Below, in pieces: positions 26,669 to 33,402 of a DNA stretch of 43,248 nucleotides. A program made the translations under genes and the position numbers. The notes below the pieces were generated by a model. The model had not been told where the DNA came from. It searched no databases and was given only the letters and a program-made list of their open reading frames with translations. Source of the DNA: Planctomycetaceae bacterium (lineage in GTDB: Bacteria; Planctomycetota; Planctomycetia; Planctomycetales; Planctomycetaceae); assembly GCA_028284485.1 (NCBI GenBank), contig JANQRQ010000231.1:1-43248 (forward strand), read 5' to 3'. Position 1 is the first letter of the stretch, and the number at the start of each line of letters is the position of its first letter.

Positions 26669-27271
26669 GTGGCGGAACTTTCTCCCCAAACCGATGGCTG
26701 CCGAATTGTTGTGTTATCCGGCCCGAGCGGAAGTGGAAAATCGACGATCGTCAACCGGCTGATCGAGGAATCGCCAGTCCGGCTGATGAAGGCAATTTCG
26801 GCGACAACTCGCCCAAAGCGGGCCGGCGAAATAGACGGGGACGACTATTACTTCTTATCATCGGAGGAGTTCGACGCGAAACGTCAGGCGGGAGAGTTCC
26901 TCGAGTACGAAGAAGTGCATAGTTCCGGCTATTGGTACGGGACCCTGCAATCGGAACTCAAGCGAATTGGGAACCTCAATGCGTGGTCGTTTCTCGAAAT
27001 CGACGTCAACGGTGCTCTGCGAATCAAAAAGTTGTATCCGGACGCGTTGACAATTTTCCTGAAAGCATCGTCGGAAGATGTTTACGAACAGCGTTTGCGA
27101 GGCCGAGGGACCGAATCGGAAGAAGTGATTCAACGCCGGCTCAACACGGTTCGGAATGAATTGAAACTAGCGTCATCATACGATTACCAAGTCGTCAACG
27201 ATCATCTCGACCGAGCTGTGGCTGAGATCATCGACATCATTTCATCACGGGAGGCTCAGCTACATGCTTGA
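26669..27271 (+). CDS. gmk: Guanylate kinase
   Basis: A 200-residue enzyme phosphorylating GMP to GDP with ATP. P-loop GPSGSGKS is at 18-25. The GMP-binding segment follows ([22 protein letters not shown]), then [17 protein letters not shown] and [14 protein letters not shown]. The start is GTG at 26669, six bases after the yicC stop, with GGAG overlapping that stop. The end overlaps the rpoZ start by 8 bases. Confidence 0.97.
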   Translation: MAELSPQTDGCRIVVLSGPSGSGKSTIVNRLIEESPVRLMKAISATTRPKRAGEIDGDDYYFLSSEEFDAKRQAGEFLEYEEVHSSGYWYGTLQSELKRIGNLNAWSFLEIDVNGALRIKKLYPDALTIFLKASSEDVYEQRLRGRGTESEEVIQRRLNTVRNELKLASSYDYQVVNDHLDRAVAEIIDIISSREAQLHA

Positions 27272-27536
27272 GGAATTTAAGGAAGAAGAAATCGTCAATA
27301 AGGTCGGCGGACGATTTAAGTTGTCATCACTCATTCAAAAACGCATGGTCGCCCTTAATCGCGGGGCTCGGCCGCTGGTGGAAATCCCGTCCAAGAACCC
27401 GATGGAAATCGTGGTGAAAGAGATCATGGACGACAAAATCTACCTGGATTCGTCTGGGGAAGTCGCCATTGCTGACGACGGCAGCCCCGATGGCGCCATT
27501 CTGGAAGATGCCGGGCCGAGTCTCGATGATCTTTGA
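27264..27536 (+). CDS. rpoZ: DNA-directed RNA polymerase omega subunit
   Basis: A 90-residue subunit that aids assembly and stability of RNA polymerase. [20 protein letters not shown] followed by RGARPLV is the conserved omega core. The C-terminal 30 residues are acidic. The ATG lies inside the last codons of gmk (8-base overlap), implying coupled translation. Confidence 0.92.
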   Translation: MLEEFKEEEIVNKVGGRFKLSSLIQKRMVALNRGARPLVEIPSKNPMEIVVKEIMDDKIYLDSSGEVAIADDGSPDGAILEDAGPSLDDL

Positions 27537-27584
27537 TCGTCGCATCGAATTGTTCTTCGTTTCGATCTAGTCGGGAAATCCACG

Positions 27585-28133
27585 ATGCAAGACCGTGAAA
27601 TCCTGTTGGGTGTCACGGGTGGCATTGCTGCCTACAAATCGGCCGACCTGGCCAGCAAATTGGTCCAGGCCGGCGCATCGGTTTCGGTGGTGATGACCGA
27701 GTCGGCCACGCAATTCGTCGGCCCGATAACGTTCGAAGCGCTGACGAACCGGCCCGTGCATCGACAGTTGTTCTCGCCGCACGAGCATTATCGTGGCGAG
27801 CATATCGGCCTCGCCCAGCGAGCCGATATCTTGATCGTCGCGCCGGCGACCGCAAACTTTTTGGGAAAAGTTGCGCATGGCATGGCCGATGACCTTTTAT
27901 CCACTCTCATCCTGACGATGACCGGACCCGTTCTGTTGGCGCCAGCGATGAATTCGGAAATGTGGAACAAACCATCGGTCCAACGCAACATCGCTGCGAT
28001 CCAACAGGACGGGATCGAGATAATTGAACCCGGATCCGGATGGCTGAGTTGCCGACAAGTTGGCCCGGGAAGAATGGCAGAACCTGAAGAAATCGTCGCC
28101 CGAATTGCGGAACGCCTCGAAAGACGCGATTGA
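27585..28133 (+). CDS. coaC: Phosphopantothenoylcysteine decarboxylase (CoaC-type flavoprotein)
   Basis: A 182-residue HFCD-family flavoprotein that decarboxylates phosphopantothenoylcysteine in coenzyme A synthesis. [17 protein letters not shown] binds FMN. His73 in [11 protein letters not shown] is the catalytic His, and APAMNSEMW (119-127) holds the Asn of the PxMNxxMW motif. [14 protein letters not shown] contains the active-site Cys156. The CoaB half normally fused to it is encoded by the next gene. It shares strand and close spacing with rpoZ (48 bases). Confidence 0.93.
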   Translation: MQDREILLGVTGGIAAYKSADLASKLVQAGASVSVVMTESATQFVGPITFEALTNRPVHRQLFSPHEHYRGEHIGLAQRADILIVAPATANFLGKVAHGMADDLLSTLILTMTGPVLLAPAMNSEMWNKPSVQRNIAAIQQDGIEIIEPGSGWLSCRQVGPGRMAEPEEIVARIAERLERRD

Positions 28134-28160
28134 CGTGACGGCAGCGGACCGTCGCCACCA

Positions 28161-28817
28161 ATGGAAACGCCGATGCGCATTTTGATTACAGCCGGTCCCA
28201 CACGTGAGTACCTCGACGACGTCCGTTACTTGTCGAACGCCAGTAGCGGGCGAATGGGGTACGCGATAGCCGCATCGGCGATCGAAGCGGGGCACGAAGT
28301 GACCTTGGTCAGCGGTCCGGTCGCGATTGAACCGCCGGAACATTGTCAGGTGGTTTCTGTCGAAACGACGGCGCAAATGCGAGATGCCTGTCTTGCAAAT
28401 TTTGATCATTGCGACGGTGTTATCGCCGCTGCTGCAGTTTGCGACTACAAACCAGCCCAACGCATCGCGGGCAAAATCTCAAAATCTGGCGAATCCATTT
28501 CAATCGAAATGATCGAAACGGACGATGTGCTGGCGGAATTGGGCCGGATTAAACAGCACCGATGGGTGATCGGATTTGCGCTCGAGGCAGAAAACGCCCG
28601 CGAAAACGCCCTGCAAAAGCTACGGGCCAAGCAATGCGACTGGATTGTGGTTAATAATCCCTCGGCGATCGGCTCGGAGATAAATTCTGTCGAATTCATC
28701 GACCCAGCCGGAACACCAGTCGCCCAATGGTCCGGTCGCAAAATCGACGTCGCCCGCAGTCTGATGTCGTGGCTCGATGCGAATATCAGTCATAACCGGA
28801 CTCTTTCTTCGCAATAA
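28161..28817 (+). CDS. coaB: Phosphopantothenate-cysteine ligase (CoaB), free-standing
   Basis: A 218-residue ligase joining cysteine to 4'-phosphopantothenate. ILITAGPTREYLDDVRYLSN and SSGRMGYAIA form the nucleotide-binding start. AAAVCDYKPAQRIAGKISKS carries the Asp-Lys pair of the active site, and FALEAEN and VVNNPSAIGSE are family segments. In most bacteria CoaB is the C-terminal half of a fused Dfp/CoaBC protein; here it is a separate gene 27 bases after coaC. An ATG at 28173 is an equally good start. An intrinsic terminator follows. Confidence 0.93.
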   Translation: METPMRILITAGPTREYLDDVRYLSNASSGRMGYAIAASAIEAGHEVTLVSGPVAIEPPEHCQVVSVETTAQMRDACLANFDHCDGVIAAAAVCDYKPAQRIAGKISKSGESISIEMIETDDVLAELGRIKQHRWVIGFALEAENARENALQKLRAKQCDWIVVNNPSAIGSEINSVEFIDPAGTPVAQWSGRKIDVARSLMSWLDANISHNRTLSSQ

Positions 28818-28846
28818 CTGTTGCGTTCGGTCCACATGTTGCCCGG

Positions 28847-28871
28847 ATGCAACGAAAGCTGTTGCATTTTT
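28847..28871 (+). terminator. Intrinsic terminator after coaB
   Basis: ATGCAAC (28847-28853) pairs with GTTGCAT (28861-28867) over a 7-nt loop and runs into five T residues (28867-28871), 30 bases past the coaB stop. It is the likely end of the yicC-coaB operon. Confidence 0.7.
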
Positions 28872-28989
28872 CCGACACGATCGCCGCTGTGTGATAGTCT
28901 TGGATTGAAAGCAATAATTCCGGACTCGACTCCCAGACATCGTCGGTCCAAGAACTTCAAGATACAAACAGGTGGCGTGTCGTGGTGAG

Positions 28990-29035
28990 GTTTCCGCGCA
29001 CCAATGCTACATTGGCGCGCGGAAACTCTCTTTTT
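28990..29035 (+). terminator. 17-bp hairpin with T-run in the ftsK leader
   Basis: GTTTCCGCGCACCAATG (28990-29006) and CATTGGCGCGCGGAAAC (29010-29026) form a 17-bp stem with one A-C mismatch and a 3-nt loop. CTCTTTTT follows. It lies 54 bases before the proposed ftsK ATG and inside the longer open frame from 28972, which argues that the longer frame is not translated. It could be an attenuator or the end of a short RNA starting near 28890. Confidence 0.7.
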
Positions 29036-29088
29036 GCTCGCGGTGCGCGCCTTCGGTAATGCGCCGGCTCGAATCGGCGTACGATTCC

Positions 29089-31398
29089 ATGGTTGACTAT
29101 AGCCGCCTCAAAACAGACCTGGTGGCGCTGGGCCTGCTTGCGATTACCGTATTCGCTGCGCTCAGCCTGCTAAGTTTCGATGCCGCGGATCCCCCGTCGC
29201 ATTTGGTCTACCCGGTGCGCGCGATTCCAACCAACCTCTGCGGACCTGCCGGTGCGCATTTGGCGTTTGCCCTGCGAGCAGCACTAGGAATCGGGGCTTA
29301 CCTAGTTCTGGCTGGATTGGTTGTTTTTGATCTGGCGCTGTTTTCCCGTCGAGAACAACAAGGGACGCCGATACGCATGATCGGCGGATTGCTCATTCTG
29401 CTGTCCGCTTGCAGCGCTTCGCAATTCCTTCTCCCGGGAATGGAAGGCGGGCATGTCGTCGGAAGCGGCGGATATGTCGGCGCGTGGATTCGCTCCGTTC
29501 TGGAGGCACAGTTCGCGCTGGGCGGATCTTTGATTCTGATATTGTCGTTGTTCACCGCGGGAATGCTGCTCGCCACCGACTTGATCTTCTTTCGGTTGTT
29601 CTATCGTTGTGCGCGACTACCTTTCGCGGTCGTCGGTTTACTGACCAGTCGACTTTCCAAACGCCGATCGGAATCAGCCGATCTTGAATCCGATGCCGAA
29701 ATCGACCTCTCCGCTTTCGAAGACGCCGCTGCCGTGGACTTACCGTATGAGTTGGAAGATCTGGCCGACGAAGCAACGGAATCAGACGGCGAATCGCGAA
29801 AACCGATCAAGGTCAACCCGCCTGTGACTGTTCGATCCGAACGGGATGAGTTGATTGCATCGCTCGAAGAAAAAAGCCGCGATGAATCCGATGAAGAATA
29901 CGAATTACCCCACCTGGACTTTCTCGAAGACTCGGAGGAGTTTCCGTACGAACTTCTGGCGGACAAAGCACGAATTGCCGCCGTCACGCTGGAAAAGACT
30001 TTCGAAGAGTTTGGCTTAAACGTTCGTGTCGCCGAAATTGATACCGGTCCGGTCATTACGCAGTTCGAGCTGGAACTAGAGGCCGGATTGCGGCTGTCGA
30101 AAGTCACGGCTTTGGCAGACGATTTGGCCATTGCGCTCCGCGTACCGGCTGTGCGCGTTGTCGCGCCCATTCCTGGTAAGAACACCGTCGGCGTTGAAGT
30201 ACCGAATTCAAAGCAAGTCATGGTTCGACTGCGCGAACTGATCGAATCGTGTCCGCGTGAAATCGAAAAGGCACGCATCCCCATGTTCCTGGGTAAGGAT
30301 GTCAGCGGCCGCCCCCTGGTGGTCGATATGAGCAAGATGCCGCACTTGCTGATTGCCGGTCGCACGGGAACGGGAAAAAGCGTTTGTCTCAACTCGCTGA
30401 TTCTGTCGATCCTGATGACGCGCAGCCCCGATGAAGTCAAAATGCTGATGATCGACCCGAAGATGGTCGAATTGAGTCCGTACAAGCGCATTCCCCATTT
30501 GATGCACCCGGTCATCACCGACATGAAAAAGGCCGAAGCCGTTTTGGCGTGGGCCGTCGACAAAATGGAAGAGCGTTACGACTTATTGGCTCGCTGCGGT
30601 GTGCGACATCTCGACAGTTACAACAAGCTCGGAAAAGATAAAATCCTCGAGCGAATCGGCATCGATCCGGAATCGGACGAGGCTGACGACATTCCCGAAC
30701 AAATGCCCTATATCGTCATCGTCGCCGATGAAATGGCCGACATGATGATGACCTCGGGCAAAGATGTCGAAGGTCACATTATCCGGTTGGCTCAGAAATC
30801 GCGCGCCGTCGGGCTTCACTTGGTGCTCGCAACACAAAAACCGACCGTCGACGTCATCACTGGACTCATCAAATCGAACTTGCCAGCCCGTGTTTCATTC
30901 CAGGTCGCCAGCCGCACCGACAGCCGTGTGGTTCTCGACGAAATGGGAGCCGAACGTCTGCTGGGCAACGGAGACATGCTGTACCTCGCGCCCGGAACGA
31001 GCAACGTCGTTCGCGCCCAAGGGACCTACGTCGATGACGACGAAATCAATGCCATCATCGACTTCTTTGGGGATCAGGCACCCCAGTACAGTGAAGAGCT
31101 GGCCCAATTGAGTACGACCAGTTCCAGCGGACCAGCTGATGCCACCGCAATGCGAAATCGCGATGATCTCTATGAATCTGCGATCGAAGTGGTCATTCGA
31201 GAAGGCCGCGGCAGCGTGTCACTGCTGCAACGTTGCCTGGGCATCGGGTATGGCCGAGCAGCCCGGCTGATCGACTACATGGCCGAGGATGGCATCGTTG
31301 GAGATTACAACGGCTCCCAGGCTCGCGAAGTGCTGTATACCATGGAGCAATGGGATGCCCTGCAGGCTGGTGAAGAACTCGAAGAAGTCCCCGTTTGA
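29089..31398 (+). CDS. ftsK: DNA translocase FtsK
   Basis: A 769-residue membrane-anchored DNA pump that clears chromosome termini during division. Four membrane segments occupy about residues 10-180. An acidic linker follows (about 195-300, SADLESDAEIDLSAFEDAAA). The motor has Walker A GRTGTGKS (424-431) and Walker B VADEMADMMM (Asp547). The C-terminal gamma domain (LLQRCLGIGYGRAARLIDYM) is a winged helix that reads polar DNA motifs. The ATG at 29089 gives MVDYSRLKTDL, the usual start; ATG 29059 is an alternative. The stop codon overlaps the -35 box of the cimA leader promoter. Planctomycetes keep FtsK though most lack FtsZ. Confidence 0.95.
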   Translation: MVDYSRLKTDLVALGLLAITVFAALSLLSFDAADPPSHLVYPVRAIPTNLCGPAGAHLAFALRAALGIGAYLVLAGLVVFDLALFSRREQQGTPIRMIGGLLILLSACSASQFLLPGMEGGHVVGSGGYVGAWIRSVLEAQFALGGSLILILSLFTAGMLLATDLIFFRLFYRCARLPFAVVGLLTSRLSKRRSESADLESDAEIDLSAFEDAAAVDLPYELEDLADEATESDGESRKPIKVNPPVTVRSERDELIASLEEKSRDESDEEYELPHLDFLEDSEEFPYELLADKARIAAVTLEKTFEEFGLNVRVAEIDTGPVITQFELELEAGLRLSKVTALADDLAIALRVPAVRVVAPIPGKNTVGVEVPNSKQVMVRLRELIESCPREIEKARIPMFLGKDVSGRPLVVDMSKMPHLLIAGRTGTGKSVCLNSLILSILMTRSPDEVKMLMIDPKMVELSPYKRIPHLMHPVITDMKKAEAVLAWAVDKMEERYDLLARCGVRHLDSYNKLGKDKILERIGIDPESDEADDIPEQMPYIVIVADEMADMMMTSGKDVEGHIIRLAQKSRAVGLHLVLATQKPTVDVITGLIKSNLPARVSFQVASRTDSRVVLDEMGAERLLGNGDMLYLAPGTSNVVRAQGTYVDDDEINAIIDFFGDQAPQYSEELAQLSTTSSSGPADATAMRNRDDLYESAIEVVIREGRGSVSLLQRCLGIGYGRAARLIDYMAEDGIVGDYNGSQAREVLYTMEQWDALQAGEELEEVPV

Positions 31399-31423
31399 CT
31401 CGAAATGTCCACCCGCCTATGAT
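31395..31423 (+). promoter_or_regulatory. Sigma70-type promoter of the cimA leader
   Basis: TTGACT (31395-31400), a 17-base spacer and TATGAT (31418-31423). The -35 overlaps the ftsK stop codon. Expected transcription start is about 31430, giving a leader of some 285 nt before cimA. Confidence 0.75.
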
Positions 31424-31461
31424 GTGACTTCCCTGAATTCTTCGGAGAATAGGTGACGGTG

Positions 31462-31560
31462 ATGTCGGCCCAGATCTCACAGGTTAACACGAGCGTCAGC
31501 CGTGCAGAGAATGCGATCGGCATTATTCTACGCTGGAATCCCGGTTTCAGACGACTGTGA
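31462..31560 (+). CDS. Leader peptide of the cimA attenuator (32 codons)
   Basis: Reads MSAQISQVNTSVSRAENAIG then IILRWNPGFRRL and TGA. AGGTGA lies shortly upstream of the ATG. Codons 19-23 are Ile-Gly-Ile-Ile-Leu (31516-31530), and Ile makes up 4 of 32 residues. The last codons (Phe-Arg-Arg-Leu, 31546-31557) overlap the 5' arm of the antiterminator, so a ribosome that reaches the stop codon would mask it. Ile is the end product of the pathway started by the downstream gene. The peptide is probably a sensor with no function of its own. Confidence 0.75.
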   Translation: MSAQISQVNTSVSRAENAIGIILRWNPGFRRL

Positions 31561-31604
31561 GGTTCCTTGAACAATCGAACAAATCGAAACCCTCGGGTCG
31601 TCTG
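31548..31604 (+). promoter_or_regulatory. Antiterminator of the cimA leader
   Basis: CAGACGAC (31548-31555) is the exact complement of GTCGTCTG (31597-31604), extended by GAGG (31559-31562) with CCTC (31591-31594) across a small internal loop. Forming this stem uses up the left arm of the terminator (31587-31594), so the two structures exclude each other. Confidence 0.75.
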
Positions 31605-31619
31605 GCCTGAGGGTTTTTT
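31587..31619 (+). terminator. Intrinsic terminator (attenuator) upstream of cimA
   Basis: AAACCCTC (31587-31594) pairs with GAGGGTTT (31609-31616), with a possible GG/CC extension into the loop, and leads directly into six T residues (31614-31619). It lies 27 bases after the leader peptide stop codon and 97 bases before cimA. Confidence 0.88.
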
Positions 31620-31715
31620 CGTGCTGGATACTGCCCGCCGGTCTTATTCGAATTAAGATGGCAACTTCGGGCGAGGATTCCGATCAGAAGCTGATCGAAT
31701 GAAAGCGATGTAATT

Positions 31716-33341
31716 ATGACCCGCATTCAAATCTACGACACAACTCTACGCGATGGCAGCCAGGGAGAAGGTGTCAACTTTTCCCTACAAGACAAGCTGC
31801 TGATCACGAAGAAACTCGACAGTCTCGGATTCGACTACATCGAGGGAGGATACCCCCTTTCGAACCCCAAGGACTCCGAGTATTTTCAGCTCGCGGCAGA
31901 TATGGATCTCAAGCACGCCTTGATTACGGCGTTCGGCATGACTCGTCGCCGCGACATTGCTGCGGAAGATGACGTTGGCATGCGAGCCCTGCGGGATTCC
32001 AAAGCTCCTGTGGTAACGATCGTGGGCAAAACATGGGATCTGCATGTCACCGAAGTATTGCGAGTCGATGAGGCTGAAAATCTGGCGATGATTCGCGACT
32101 CTGTCGCCTTTTTGCACGCGGAAGGTCGGCAAGTCATTTACGATGCAGAGCACTTTTTCGACGGATACCGAAACAACCCCGACTTCGCGCTAAAGACCAT
32201 TCACACTGCCCAAGAGGCGGGCGCACAAATCGTTGTCTTATGTGATACGAACGGCGGTCGCCTGCCAGAACAAATCGCGGAAGGAGTCGAGGCTGCCCGC
32301 AGTGCCCTCAACATTCCTGTTGGAATCCACTGTCATAACGATAGCGATGTGGCTGTAGCGAATTCCCTGGCAGCTGTTGACCACGGAGCGATCCAGGTTC
32401 AGGGGACCATTAACGGCATCGGCGAACGGTGTGGAAATGCCGACTTGATCAGCATTGTGGCGAATCTGGCTCTGAAGAAAGAGGGCTACGAAGTGTTGGA
32501 CGAGTCGGGTGTCATGCACCTGGCCGAGCTGTCCCGATACGTTTACGAAATCGCCAACATGAATTTTCGATCGGGCCAAGCCTTTGTCGGGGCAAGCGCG
32601 TTTGCCCACAAGGGTGGGATGCACGTTCATGCCGTCAATCGAGTTACGGAAAGTTACGAACATATTCCTCCGGAAGTTGTCGGTAATGTCAGACGCGTGC
32701 TCGTCAGCGAACTTTCGGGGCGTTCGAACATCGTGGCAAAGGCGACGAAATTCCGGCTGGAGCATGACAACGAATTGATGGCAAAGATCCTAGAACGCGT
32801 GCAGGAAATGGAAAACGACGGATACCAATTCGAAGCGGCAGAAGCCTCGTTCGACCTGTTGATCAAAAAAGTCGTCGGAACGTACGCACCAAAGTTTGAA
32901 CGGCTACACTATCGAGTGAACGTCGAAACCGACAATCTCAGCGAACCGGCCACCGAGGCAACCGTCAAACTGCGGGTCGGCGACAATGTCGAACATGTCG
33001 TGGCGGAAGGTGACGGGCCTGTCAACGCCCTCGACACAGCTCTACGCAAGGCACTCCGTGCGGCCTATCCAAATCTCGACGAGATGCACCTCGTGGACTA
33101 TAAAGTCCGGGTGATCAACTCGAGTGAGGGCACGGCTGCCCGCGTACGTGTCGTCATCGAAAGTGGAGATCCCCACGAGGTTTGGAGCACCGTCGGGGTG
33201 AGCGAGAACATCATCGAAGCCAGTTGGCTGGCCCTTGTTGATTCCGTCGAATACAAGCTGTACAAGGACGATGGCGAGGTGGGGCAGGATATGGATCCCT
33301 CGACCGCCGAACCAGCAGCGGCCAAAACTTCGACCACATAA
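31716..33341 (+). CDS. cimA: (R)-citramalate synthase
   Basis: A 541-residue enzyme condensing acetyl-CoA with pyruvate, the first step of the threonine-independent route to 2-oxobutyrate and isoleucine. The N-terminal TIM barrel opens with IQIYDTTLRDGSQGEGV. It contains VLCDTNGG and GIHCHNDSDVAVANSLAAVD (metal-binding His-x-His region), then GTINGIGERCGNADL. ASAFAHKGGMHVHAV is typical of the group. The C-terminal LeuA-dimer domain (about 410-530) is the allosteric part. Length and the YIEGGYPLSNPKD segment favour CimA of the long type over isopropylmalate synthase. Expression is probably set by the leader attenuator upstream. valS follows after 61 bases. Confidence 0.93.
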   Translation: MTRIQIYDTTLRDGSQGEGVNFSLQDKLLITKKLDSLGFDYIEGGYPLSNPKDSEYFQLAADMDLKHALITAFGMTRRRDIAAEDDVGMRALRDSKAPVVTIVGKTWDLHVTEVLRVDEAENLAMIRDSVAFLHAEGRQVIYDAEHFFDGYRNNPDFALKTIHTAQEAGAQIVVLCDTNGGRLPEQIAEGVEAARSALNIPVGIHCHNDSDVAVANSLAAVDHGAIQVQGTINGIGERCGNADLISIVANLALKKEGYEVLDESGVMHLAELSRYVYEIANMNFRSGQAFVGASAFAHKGGMHVHAVNRVTESYEHIPPEVVGNVRRVLVSELSGRSNIVAKATKFRLEHDNELMAKILERVQEMENDGYQFEAAEASFDLLIKKVVGTYAPKFERLHYRVNVETDNLSEPATEATVKLRVGDNVEHVVAEGDGPVNALDTALRKALRAAYPNLDEMHLVDYKVRVINSSEGTAARVRVVIESGDPHEVWSTVGVSENIIEASWLALVDSVEYKLYKDDGEVGQDMDPSTAEPAAAKTSTT

Positions 33342-33402
33342 CTTGCTAGGCCGTTAGTACTTTCTAATTGACCAAAGTCTTTTTGCATCAGAATCGGATC
33401 AG

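Noticed and set aside
28972..29088. Upstream extension of ftsK to a start at 28972
   Set aside because: The added codons run through a 17-bp hairpin with a T-run and have unusual composition; MVDYSRLKTDL at 29089 is the natural FtsK start.
33342..33402. T-box riboswitch before valS
   Set aside because: The gap is only 61 bases, too short for a T-box leader, and holds no terminator hairpin.
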